In this document: one piece after another, positions 11,211 through 19,929 of the stretch
Layout: each line of letters starts with the position of its first letter
Position numbering within the stretch: the stretch's first letter is position 1
NCBI RefSeq assembly: GCF_012033695.1
Contig: NZ_JAAVJI010000001.1
Coordinates: 186,001 to 250,000, forward strand
From: Pseudomonas quercus
GTDB lineage: Bacteria; Pseudomonadota; Gammaproteobacteria; Pseudomonadales; Pseudomonadaceae
Length of the DNA stretch: 64,000 nucleotides
Direction of reading: 5' to 3'
Translations under genes and position numbers: made by a program
The notes under the pieces: model-generated
What the model was told of the DNA's origin: nothing
The model's input: the letters and a program-made list of their open reading frames with translations, nothing else
Database searches by the model: none

Positions 11211-11281
11211 GTCACAGGTGGTGCGGCACTCCCATGAGTGCAGCGCCGAAAGCGCAGTACCTAACGAAGACGGTAATAAGC

Positions 11282-12447
<1,166 letters not shown>

Positions 12448-12448
<1 letters not shown>

Positions 12449-13329
12449 TGAGCGTCCTGATCAATAAAGACACCAAAGTCATCTGCCAGGGCTTCACCGG
12501 CTCGCAGGGTACCTTCCACTCCGAACAAGCCATCGCCTACGGCACCAAGATGGTTGGCGGCGTGACCCCAGGCAAGGGCGGCACTACCCACCTTAACCTG
12601 CCCGTGTTCAACACGGTCAAGGAAGCGGTAGAAGTCACCGGCGCTGAGGCTTCGGTCATCTACGTACCGGCTCCGTTCTGCAAGGATTCCATCCTTGAAG
12701 CGGCGTTCGGCGGCATCAAGCTGATCGTCTGCATTACCGAAGGCATTCCTACCCTGGACATGCTGGACGCCAAGGTGAAGTGCGACGAGCTGGGCGTACG
12801 CCTGATCGGCCCGAACTGCCCAGGTGTCATCACCCCAGGCGAATGCAAGATCGGCATCATGCCAGGTCACATTCACTTGCCAGGCAAAGTGGGTATCGTT
12901 TCCCGCTCCGGCACCCTGACCTACGAAGCGGTCAAGCAGACCACTGACGCCGGTTTCGGTCAGTCCACCTGCGTAGGTATCGGTGGCGACCCGATCCCAG
13001 GCTCTACCTTCATCGACATCCTGAAGCTGTTCCAGGAAGACCCGAAAACCGAGGCGATCGTGATGATCGGCGAAATCGGTGGTTCGGCTGAAGAAGAAGC
13101 CGCTGCCTTCATCAAGGCTAACGTAACCAAGCCTGTTGTTTCGTACATTGCCGGTGTTACTGCACCGCCTGGCAAGCGTATGGGCCACGCTGGCGCAATC
13201 ATCTCCGGCGGTAAAGGCACTGCAGACGAGAAGTTTGCTGCCTTGCAGGACGCTGGCGTTAAAACCGTGCGTTCGCTGGCGGACATCGGTAAGGCCTTGG
13301 CCGAACTGACAGGCTGGGCTGTGAAGTAA
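12448..13329 (+). CDS. sucD: Succinyl-CoA synthetase alpha subunit
   Basis: This subunit carries the phosphohistidine intermediate and binds CoA. It has 293 residues. The CoA-binding N-terminus contains [10 protein letters not shown], the mid-protein has [20 protein letters not shown], and His247 in [16 protein letters not shown] is the phosphorylated residue. It is translationally coupled to sucC by a 1-nt overlap and is the last gene of the sdh-suc block; a strong terminator follows 21 nt later. Confidence 0.98.
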
Positions 13330-13350
13330 TTCACCGCTCGCTGCAGGCAG

Positions 13351-13379
13351 AGGCCACCTTCGGGTGGCCTTTGTTTTTT
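13351..13379 (+). terminator. Rho-independent terminator after sucD
   Basis: The stem AGGCCACC/GGTGGCCT closes a TTCG tetraloop (13351-13370) and is followed by TTTGTTTTTT. This ends the long TCA transcript. Confidence 0.93.
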
Positions 13380-13463
13380 CCAGGCTGCGCAATCGTATAG
13401 ACTGACGATCCCCGGCATTGGCTACTCAGGCCAGTACCTGAAACACGAACAAAGAGATGAGCC

Positions 13464-14168
13464 ATGGGCGCACAGTGGAAAGCAAAACACAGAGAAGCAG
13501 CAGCCAACGCCAAAGGGCGTATTTTTGGCAAGCTGGCCAAGGAAATCCAGATTGCTGCCCGTGCTGGTGCAGACCCTGACATGAACCCGCGCCTGCGCTT
13601 GGCAGTGGAGCAGGCTAAAAAAGCTTCCATGCCCCGTGACACCCTTGAGCGTGCCATCAATAAAGGGGCAGGCCTCAGTGGCGAAGCCGTTCAGTACACC
13701 TTGGTGAAATACGAAGGGTTTGCCCCTCACCAGGTGCCTGTGATCGTGGAATGCCTGACTGACAACGTAAAGCGTACTGTGGCGGAAATCCGTGTACTGT
13801 TCCGCAAAGGCCAGCTGGGTGCTGAAGGCTCTGTATCGTGGGATTTCAGCCACCTAGGCATGATCGAGGCGGCGCCTCACACAGCCGACGCCGATCCCGA
13901 ACTGGCCGCAATCGAGGCCGGTGCCCAGGATTTCGAGCCAGCCGAAGAGGGCGCTACCTTGTTCCTGACTGAAGCCACGGATGTGGATGCGGTCCAGAAG
14001 GCCCTGCCGGAGCAAGGCTTTACGGTGCTGTCTGCCAAGATCGGCTACGTTGCCAAGAACCCGGTCGCGCTGTCGGATGAAGCTCAATTGGCCGATGTCG
14101 AGGCGTTCCTGGACGCGATCGATGGCCACGACGACGTCCAGAACGTTTACGTAGGCTTGGCCGGTTAA
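13464..14168 (+). CDS. YebC/TACO1-family regulatory protein
   Basis: This 234-residue protein starts [19 protein letters not shown] and contains [20 protein letters not shown] and the [15 protein letters not shown] segment that defines the YebC/PmpR family. Members act as DNA-binding regulators or as translation factors at proline-rich stretches. The N-terminus differs from the classical form (MAGHSKWANIKHRK), so this is the second paralogue seen in many pseudomonads rather than the ruvC-linked YebC. It has its own leader after the sucD terminator. The exact target is unknown. Confidence 0.9.
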   Translation: MGAQWKAKHREAAANAKGRIFGKLAKEIQIAARAGADPDMNPRLRLAVEQAKKASMPRDTLERAINKGAGLSGEAVQYTLVKYEGFAPHQVPVIVECLTDNVKRTVAEIRVLFRKGQLGAEGSVSWDFSHLGMIEAAPHTADADPELAAIEAGAQDFEPAEEGATLFLTEATDVDAVQKALPEQGFTVLSAKIGYVAKNPVALSDEAQLADVEAFLDAIDGHDDVQNVYVGLAG

Positions 14169-14226
14169 CAAGTGCATTCGCAGGCAAGCGCCCGCTGTTG
14201 GTGGCACTGTCAGCGGCTTACAACCT

Positions 14227-15507
14227 TTAGCCTGCGAGCAACCGGTGCTCCACGTCGTTAAATAGCGGCCGGGCTGTAGGGTCCGGTTGTTGGCAGGCAA
14301 CGCTCAATGCGGTCCAGTCGGCCGGTGCCTCCGCGCATCGCATGGCCACTTCCTCCAGCAGTATCCCGAATGCTCGTACTTCCAAAGCCTCCAGGCCCCG
14401 TGCGAACGGGCCTGCGTCGGGTACATACCGGCAAGCAGCACCGAAGTCCCCCAGCAGCGCGTGACCATCCTCTCTATACAGCACGTTGTGCCCGTACAGG
14501 TCGCCATGCATCACACCCCGTGCATGGAGATGGCGTGCAGCGCCTGCGATGCTGGTGAGCAGGGCGTGGGCCGTGGCGCGTTCGAGGTGCAAGCCTGGTG
14601 TGTAGCTATCGCGGGTACAGCTGCTCAGGCTAGGTGGCCCTGCCAACACGCGGTAGGCCGGGTCGATCAGGTCCATTACAAGCCCAGGCAACCCCGTAGG
14701 ATGCCCCTCCAGCCGGCCTCGCAAAGGCACCAGGCTGGGGTGATTGCCAGCGTGCAAGCAGGCTGCCAGTTCATCTTCTGGTGAGCCGTCACTGGTGCGG
14801 TGCCCCTTGAAACACTTCACAGCTACCGGCGCCCCTGTAGGCAGCAAAGCACGGTACACCGTTCCTGACGCGCCTTCGCCAAGGGTATGTTGCAGCGTTA
14901 ACGTGTTCCAAAGCACCGGAGCGCCATCACGCTCGAACGCCGGCACATTGGAAAAACGGTTACCCGCACAGGCCAGCCACGCCAACCTGGGCAGCGTGAG
15001 CAGTTCGGCCGGCAGGCGCTCTAACTGATTACAGGCGATGCGCAACAATTCCAGTTGGCCGCAGGTTTCCAGGGTAGGGGCCAACGCAGTTAGCCGGTTA
15101 CCGGCCAGCATCAGTTTTTGCAAGCCAGGGCAGCGATCGAACACGTCGGGCAAATGCGTAATATGGTTGTCCGTCAGGATCAGCCAACGGAGCGTGCCAG
15201 GTAGTGAGGCTGCGGGTATGTCGACCAGCTCGCACCCTTTGAACCCAATCATCTCCAAGGCCGGGCACAAGCCCAGCACTTCGGGCAGCCGCTTGAAAGG
15301 GTTGCCCGAACAGAAAATCACTTTCAACCGCTTCAACTGAGGCAGCCACGCAGGCAAGGTAGTCAGGCGATTACCGCTAAGGTTGAGTACTTCCAGCGTA
15401 TCGGCCAGGCCCAGTACGTCGTGGGGTACTTCTGCCAACCCCAATTGAAGGTCCAGCCGGGTGGCACCGGCCATCGCGCCGGCGCGCAAGCGTTCGAGTG
15501 CGGTCAT
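14227..15507 (-). CDS. Leucine-rich-repeat protein with C-terminal protein kinase domain
   Basis: This is a 426-residue fusion. Residues 30-190 hold about seven leucine-rich repeats of the LxxLxLxxNxLxxLP type. Residues 205-426 form a Hanks-type kinase: glycine loop LGEGASGTVYR (209-219), VAVK with Lys231, catalytic HGDLYGHNVL (Asp336, Asn341) and DFG with Asp354. The catalytic loop has HGD where most kinases have HRD. No signal peptide or membrane segment is seen, so it is cytoplasmic. The substrate is unknown; recognition through the repeats is an inference. The neighbours give no clear partner. Confidence 0.9.
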   Translation of the reverse strand: MTALERLRAGAMAGATRLDLQLGLAEVPHDVLGLADTLEVLNLSGNRLTTLPAWLPQLKRLKVIFCSGNPFKRLPEVLGLCPALEMIGFKGCELVDIPAASLPGTLRWLILTDNHITHLPDVFDRCPGLQKLMLAGNRLTALAPTLETCGQLELLRIACNQLERLPAELLTLPRLAWLACAGNRFSNVPAFERDGAPVLWNTLTLQHTLGEGASGTVYRALLPTGAPVAVKCFKGHRTSDGSPEDELAACLHAGNHPSLVPLRGRLEGHPTGLPGLVMDLIDPAYRVLAGPPSLSSCTRDSYTPGLHLERATAHALLTSIAGAARHLHARGVMHGDLYGHNVLYREDGHALLGDFGAACRYVPDAGPFARGLEALEVRAFGILLEEVAMRCAEAPADWTALSVACQQPDPTARPLFNDVEHRLLAG

Positions 15508-15654
15508 GCTGTTACAGGCCTGCGAGGCCCTTGGCCCAGAGAGCTGCGGCTCGCTATGTGGCCCTTATCTTGAGGGTGGATCGTGAAGAGGTGGATGGCC
15601 AGGGCTGTCATCGGCGCTGTCTCGGTATAACGTTGAGGGCGCCGATTATAAGCT

Positions 15655-15799
15655 GGGCTTTGTACGAAAAGTGGCTGCGCTCGCCCATGCTGTGTCAAAA
15701 GCCAGCTCGGAATGCTCATTTACAGCCAGTAAACTCCGCTTCCTCGCTGGCTTTTTCCTTGCTTGGCCTTCGCTCGCCGACTTTTCGTACAAACCCTAG
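15655..15799. mobile_element. MITE-like element, copy 1
   Basis: A non-coding unit of about 140 bp is bounded by perfect 14-bp inverted repeats TTTGTACGAAAAGT (15659-15672) and ACTTTTCGTACAAA (15780-15793). Its right end abuts CTAG (15796-15799), and that CTAG supplies the stop codon of the minus-strand anti-sigma gene. A diverged second copy lies at 40179-40332 in the opposite orientation. The rest of the gap, 15508-15654, shows nothing I can support. Confidence 0.8.
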
Positions 15800-16557
15800 A
15801 TGCCTTCACCCATGGCCTGTTCGAGTGCCTGACGGGTCGATAGCCCTACGCTGCTGACCATGGCGTAGTTGTAGGTGCGGTCTGACCAATAATCGGCCTG
15901 CAGTTCGCCATCCCTGCGCGTACCACGCGGCAGCCTGTGATAACCCGGCCCCGGTGGCCTGACATAGAAACTGGCATGCTCGCCACGGGCGTTGGTATAC
16001 ATCACCATGACAGCAGGCCCTTGGTCGGTGTTGAGAAGGCGTGCGCTTCCAGGCTCGAACCCGGCCGCGGACAGGTCCGGCAAGCGCTGCGCGTGGTTGA
16101 AATACCGGTCAAGCCAGGCCTGGAGGTCGTGACGCTGCTGTGTGGTGTAATCGGCGGGCAACACGCCTTGCACGGCAAACAGGCGATACGCTTGAAGGGC
16201 ATCGGTCATTGGCGCCGCAGCCAGCCGCGTGCTGTCAGGGCCACGTGCTTGCCACCCGCCTACAGCGCCGGCGCCTATAGCGATCACCAGCACGGCGGCC
16301 TGTGCCAGTCGACGGGAGCGTCGCTGCCACACCCGGCGCTTGAGAATCGCAGGGTCCAGAGGGCTGTCTATCAGGCTTTGAAGAGGGCCGCTCCACGCAG
16401 CCCGCAGGCGGTTGGCATCACGTTGCCACGCTTGCACCTCCTTGGCTGTTTCGGGGTGTTCGGCCAGCCAAGCCTCCAGCCGCTGGCGGTCCGCTGCACT
16501 TAAGTGCTGATCAACGTAGGCATGAAGGTCATGTTCGCTAGGGGGCAGGGCGATCAT
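15796..16557 (-). CDS. Anti-sigma factor, membrane-anchored
   Basis: This 253-residue protein has an N-terminal cytoplasmic domain (1-75) typical of anti-sigma factors (HDLHAYVDQHLSAADRQRLE), a single transmembrane helix (about 85-105) and a periplasmic C-terminal domain with no recognised enzyme motif. The zinc-binding HxxxCxxC motif of many anti-sigma factors is absent. It overlaps the upstream sigma gene by ATGA, so the pair is coupled. It presumably holds that sigma factor at the membrane. The signal is unknown. Its stop codon lies in the CTAG next to a MITE-like element. Confidence 0.85.
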   Translation of the reverse strand: MIALPPSEHDLHAYVDQHLSAADRQRLEAWLAEHPETAKEVQAWQRDANRLRAAWSGPLQSLIDSPLDPAILKRRVWQRRSRRLAQAAVLVIAIGAGAVGGWQARGPDSTRLAAAPMTDALQAYRLFAVQGVLPADYTTQQRHDLQAWLDRYFNHAQRLPDLSAAGFEPGSARLLNTDQGPAVMVMYTNARGEHASFYVRPPGPGYHRLPRGTRRDGELQADYWSDRTYNYAMVSSVGLSTRQALEQAMGEGI

Positions 16558-17072
16558 TTGTAAATCCGCAGGGCAGGTGAGGTGATATCACCGTCAGTGA
16601 GTTTGTGTAGCGCTTTGCGGGCACGGGAAAGCCGCGACATGACGGTGCCCAGGGGCAGTTCCAGCATCACGGCGGCCTGTTGGTAGGAAAGCCCTTCTAC
16701 CGTGATGGCGAACAGCAGTGCTCGCTGCTCTGGCTTCAACTGATTGAAGGCGCCCAGTGCTGCCTGGGCCACGACGGTGCGTTCAGCGGATGGCAGAGCA
16801 TCATCACGTTGGCTAAACAGCGCCAGCATGCTGGCATAGCGCTTGGCGCTGCGATGGCTGTCTACGAACCGACGGTAAAGGATCGAAAACAGCCACGCCC
16901 GAAGGTCACCGTCTGCGCGCTTGCCTTTCCACCGCGTGAGCGCACGCTCCAATGTAGCCTGCACCAAGTCCTCAGCGTCGTGGCTGTTGCGGGTTAGCGA
17001 CAGTGCGAAGCGCCGCAGCCGAGGCAACAGCTCACGAAGTGAATCCTCAAGGTCGTTCATGGCATCACGCAT
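16554..17072 (-). CDS. ECF sigma factor
   Basis: This is a 172-residue RNA polymerase sigma factor with only regions 2 and 4. Region 2 shows HDAEDLVQATLERAL and AWLFSILYRRFVDSHR; region 4 shows LKPEQRALLFAITVEGLSYQQAA, then a helix-turn-helix ending MSRLSRARKAL. The start may be 17072 or an internal ATG at 17060; neither has a clear ribosome-binding site. Its gene overlaps the anti-sigma gene by 4 nt. An ECF-like promoter directly upstream suggests autoregulation. Confidence 0.92.
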   Translation of the reverse strand: MRDAMNDLEDSLRELLPRLRRFALSLTRNSHDAEDLVQATLERALTRWKGKRADGDLRAWLFSILYRRFVDSHRSAKRYASMLALFSQRDDALPSAERTVVAQAALGAFNQLKPEQRALLFAITVEGLSYQQAAVMLELPLGTVMSRLSRARKALHKLTDGDITSPALRIYK

Positions 17073-17088
17073 AGCGGGGCGAATCAGC

Positions 17089-17115
17089 TAGACGCCCCTT
17101 TGGCCGGTTTATTCC
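17089..17115 (-). promoter_or_regulatory. ECF-type promoter of the sigma/anti-sigma operon
   Basis: On the minus strand, GGAAT (17115-17111) and CGTCTA (17094-17089) are separated by 16 bp, the usual spacing of ECF promoters. Transcription would start close to the first codon, giving a very short leader. That the linked sigma factor reads this promoter is inference. Confidence 0.6.
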
Positions 17116-17130
17116 CGCCTGCGCTGTTGA

Positions 17131-18282
17131 TCAGTCGCGAAGCATAGGGGCGAGGGTGCTGATGACCTTGAGCATGTCTTGCGCCAATTGCGCCGAGCGC
17201 GCGCCTGACCAACCCGTCTGGGTATTGGGCGCGTCCAGGTGATCCTTGAAAGGCATTTCCAGGGTCATCGACAGGCAATCAAAACGTTGACCTATAGCAT
17301 TGCAGGCCAGTGTCATGTTGGCCTGGCCTGGCTCATCTCGTGTATAGCCATGCACCTGCTGGAAATCGGGAGTCTGCTCGCACAGCGCTTGGCGAAACCG
17401 GGCTTCCAGGCGGGCGATACGTGGGGTATACCCAGGGTTGCCTTCGCAGGCGGCGGTAAACACGTGGGGAATCTCTTCGTCGCCATGGGCGTCAATGAAC
17501 AGATCGACCCCGTAGTGCACCATATGCTGCAACGCAAAGTGGACTTCAGGCGTTTCCTCAGGCGTTGCGTTCTGCCAGGCACGGTTGAGGTCCCTCCCAG
17601 CCGCATTGGTGCGCAAGTGGCCATGGAACGCGCCATCAGGGTTCATGTTCAGGATCAGGTAGAGCTCCACCTGTTGCAACAGCGTCTGCATCCACGGTTC
17701 GGCACGCTCCAATGCGGTGACAATGCCTTCCATAAACCATTCGGCCATGTGCTCCCCAGGGTGCTGCTGTGCGATCAGCCATACCTTGCGCTTGTGTGCG
17801 GCCCCGTTTCCCATCCGGAAAAGCGGTAACACTCGGCCCTCAAGCGAATGGCCGACCGCCAATTGCTCCATGCCCACTACCTGACGAGCGCGCTCCAGCA
17901 AGGCCTGATGGCGCGCTTCACGGTAGGGCTCGAAGTAGGCGAACGACATAGCCGTGCCTTGTGCTTCGGTGCTGAATTTCAGGGATTGCCCATCGTAGTG
18001 GGTCGGTACCCTGAACCACTGCTCGCCGTCGACCGAGGCAACAGCCTGGTAGCCTGACCAGGCATTGGGGTAGGAGGACTGGCTGGCGTTGCCAAGCACG
18101 AAGGTATATTGCTGGCCGAGGGTAAGCCCCTCGGCACGGAAGTGAAACCATTGCAGGTGCGCGCTCTGGCCGTCCGGGCGGATGGCCAGGCGGAGGTTGG
18201 CCGGGTCGGTAGTGTCCAGTACCTGAATGTTTCCGGTGTCAAAATTCGCGTGAATATCGATACGGGTAGCCGTGGCATGCAT
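17131..18282 (-). CDS. Cytosolic-type M14 zinc carboxypeptidase
   Basis: This 383-residue protein resembles the cytosolic carboxypeptidase (CCP/AGBL) branch of family M14. An N-terminal beta-sandwich (1-120) precedes the catalytic domain. Zinc ligands are His174 and Glu177 (QHPGEHMAEW) and His266 (FIDAHGDEE). RDLNRAW (230-236) lies in the substrate pocket, and Glu342 in MTLEMPF is the catalytic base. There is no signal peptide, so it acts in the cytoplasm. Eukaryotic relatives remove glutamates from tubulin; the bacterial substrate is not known. It stands alone between the ECF operon and a small unknown gene. Confidence 0.9.
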   Translation of the reverse strand: MHATATRIDIHANFDTGNIQVLDTTDPANLRLAIRPDGQSAHLQWFHFRAEGLTLGQQYTFVLGNASQSSYPNAWSGYQAVASVDGEQWFRVPTHYDGQSLKFSTEAQGTAMSFAYFEPYREARHQALLERARQVVGMEQLAVGHSLEGRVLPLFRMGNGAAHKRKVWLIAQQHPGEHMAEWFMEGIVTALERAEPWMQTLLQQVELYLILNMNPDGAFHGHLRTNAAGRDLNRAWQNATPEETPEVHFALQHMVHYGVDLFIDAHGDEEIPHVFTAACEGNPGYTPRIARLEARFRQALCEQTPDFQQVHGYTRDEPGQANMTLACNAIGQRFDCLSMTLEMPFKDHLDAPNTQTGWSGARSAQLAQDMLKVISTLAPMLRD

Positions 18283-18351
18283 GGGGGTTTTCGCTCGAGA
18301 ACAAAATCGAAGTGTACACCTGCTACTTGCCTTGGCTCACCCCTTCACCCA

Positions 18352-18618
18352 TTACTCGCTGGCCGGGGTGGGTGGTGCATCGTTCCCATCGGCAGGCTGT
18401 TCCAGGCTGCGCACCACGAGTGCCCTGGCCATGTCCACCAAATGCACCACACTCAGTGCCAGGTGCCGAGCTTGCCCATGTTGCTGGTCAGCACTTTCAT
18501 AGGCCACGGCAGAGGCACAATGTAACAAAGCGTCAGCGTGAGCAAGCACCTCGGACAGTGGCAGCGAGGCAGCGAGGGATGAAGCCTCGAACGTTGGATG
18601 TGTAGGCATGGCCGGCAT
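18352..18618 (-). CDS. Small conserved Pseudomonas protein (DUF3077/DUF6124-like)
   Basis: This 88-residue protein begins MPAMPTHPTFEASSLAASL. Its core SEVLAHADALLHCASAVAYE and HLALSVVHLVDMARALV predict two helices. Short proteins of this pattern are common and often multicopy in Pseudomonas and are placed in domains of unknown function; I assign it by general resemblance only. It diverges from the S24-type repressor gene. No function can be given. Confidence 0.65.
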   Translation of the reverse strand: MPAMPTHPTFEASSLAASLPLSEVLAHADALLHCASAVAYESADQQHGQARHLALSVVHLVDMARALVVRSLEQPADGNDAPPTPASE

Positions 18619-18745
18619 AGAGGCTCCATAGGCAGTAGGCGAAACAGGCAGGTCGCAGTATAAATTACGGACAGTAGTGATCGAGCCGATAATCTATTAC
18701 AGAGGATGTATGGCTCTTGGCATTTCGGCCAGTAAGGTACGCGCC

Positions 18746-19411
18746 ATGGACACTTGGATCGATATAGTCAAAGACAGAATGCGCCAGCGGCGCCTGACAC
18801 AGGAACAGCTGGCAGAACGTGTCAATTGCTCCCAAGGCGCGATCAACCACTGGCTCAGTGGCAGGCGCAAGCCAGACCTGGATACCATGAACCGCATTCT
18901 CAGAGAGCTGGGCGAGAAAGACCTGGAAGTCGTTCAGGTGCTGCGCGTGAATGAACAGTCTGGCCGCTACGACCTTGGGGCTTCTGAGGGCATGCCACCC
19001 GGGGTGCTCACTCAGCCGGGCTTTCGCTATCCCTTGCTGAAATGGGCGGCGGCTGCGGACGACAAGCCTTCTATTGCGGCCTACAGCACTGGCCTTAGCT
19101 ACCTGTCGGACTACCAGGCGGCCGGGCCAGCGTTCTGGCTGGAAGTCACTGGAGAAAGCATGAGCGCAGCCCATGGCAGAAGCGTACCCGCAGGCTCGTT
19201 GATTCTGGTTGACCCTTTCATGAGCCCTGAAGTCGGCCACCTAGTACTGGTAAGCGTACCGAACCAGCAACAAGCTGTTTTTCGTGAGCTCAGGGAAGAG
19301 GGTGGGCGCCGTTACCTGCGTGCGTTGAACCCAACCTGGCCAGTGCTGAGCTGGGAAGACGGTTGGCAGGTGAAGGGCACAGTGGTAAGAGCGATGCTGG
19401 TACTGGCTTGA
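18746..19411 (+). CDS. XRE-family repressor with degenerate S24 (LexA-type) domain
   Basis: This 221-residue protein has an N-terminal helix-turn-helix (about 17-43, TQEQLAERVNCSQGAINHWL) and a C-terminal S24 domain like lambda CI. Ser138 (in EVTGESMSA) matches the catalytic serine. The catalytic lysine, expected in the FKKL/VKRL motif, is Arg180 (AVFREL), and the Ala-Gly cleavage site aligns with Glu-Gly (81-82). Self-cleavage is therefore probably lost. The start could also be ATG 18710, which has AGAGGA upstream. No phage genes are nearby. Its target is unknown. Confidence 0.85.
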   Translation: MDTWIDIVKDRMRQRRLTQEQLAERVNCSQGAINHWLSGRRKPDLDTMNRILRELGEKDLEVVQVLRVNEQSGRYDLGASEGMPPGVLTQPGFRYPLLKWAAAADDKPSIAAYSTGLSYLSDYQAAGPAFWLEVTGESMSAAHGRSVPAGSLILVDPFMSPEVGHLVLVSVPNQQQAVFRELREEGGRRYLRALNPTWPVLSWEDGWQVKGTVVRAMLVLA

Positions 19412-19422
19412 TCGAATGCAGA

Positions 19423-19774
19423 GAGGGGAGCCGAAGCTCCCCTCAAGGTGTGTCGCGATCGCTGTTCTTATTGTTTTCAGGCTGCCTGTTATTGTTTTTG
19501 AGTGGCGAGCCCGTGCAGGTATCGCAGGCCCCAGTCAGGCCTAATAGCAAACGTATTTTTTTGAGCGCTGATCCGCCTTCACCTCAAGTCCAACTTCGCA
19601 CCGGCTGCCTCAGGGCAGTTTTATTCTTGTGTGGTCAGTGGTGGGCAAAGCCTTGGAAAACACATCCTCCTCAAAAAAATCTGCTGGCTTCGTCTCTGCC
19701 GCGGTTGTTCTTGTTATGCCAGAGCCGTTCGTGTTGTTTTTATTATGGGTACAGGGTTTTTCTTGTTGTTGTGC
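19423..19774 (-). ncRNA. Crc-antagonist small RNA (CrcZ/CrcY/CrcX family)
   Basis: The minus strand encodes a roughly 350-nt RNA starting GCACAACAACAAG near 19774. It carries six A-rich AAnAAnAA-type motifs of the kind bound by Hfq/Crc: ACAACAACAAGAAAAA, ATAATAAAAACAACA, ATAACAAGAACAA, ACAAGAATAAAA, AAAACAATAACA and AAAACAATAAGAACA. It ends in a 9-bp hairpin with a TTCG loop (19444-19423). A sigma-54 promoter precedes it, as for CbrB-driven crcZ. Such RNAs titrate Hfq/Crc and relieve catabolite repression. Which of the three paralogues this is cannot be told from the neighbours. The 19412-19929 gap holds no protein gene. Confidence 0.85.
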
Positions 19775-19783
19775 CAGAGATAT

Positions 19784-19799
19784 AGCAGGTGGCGTGCCA
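19784..19799 (-). promoter_or_regulatory. Sigma-54 promoter of the Crc-antagonist RNA
   Basis: The minus strand reads TGGCACGCCACCTGCT (19799-19784), with GG at -24, ten bases, and GC at -12. This places transcription at about 19774, exactly at the first A-rich motif. Upstream, TGTTACC (near 19924-19918) and GGTAACC (near 19889-19881) form a spaced inverted pair that could be the activator (CbrB) site; that last point is inference. Confidence 0.8.
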
Positions 19800-19929
19800 A
19801 CTTACTGAAAGTCAATGAATTCAATAGGTTGCCCACAGCCTCAGGTTGCGCCTTGGTCCTGTGCAGGTGCCAGGTGTTTCCAGGTTACCCGTTCCAAGTC
19901 CTGTTGGCGGACCACAGGTAACACTTGTT

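Noticed and set aside
15498..15857. A 119-codon plus-strand frame through the gap downstream of the kinase gene
   Set aside because: It runs through the MITE-like element and into the antisense of the anti-sigma gene, so it is not a gene.
19423..19444. The hairpin as a terminator of the S24 repressor gene only
   Set aside because: The loop is TTCG on the minus strand, and the minus-strand RNA ends here; on the plus strand it has no T-tract. It may still work weakly in both directions.
19412..19929. Small plus-strand frames (19363-19785 and 19631-19921) as protein genes
   Set aside because: They run antisense to the A-rich small RNA, have atypical codon use and have no ribosome-binding site.
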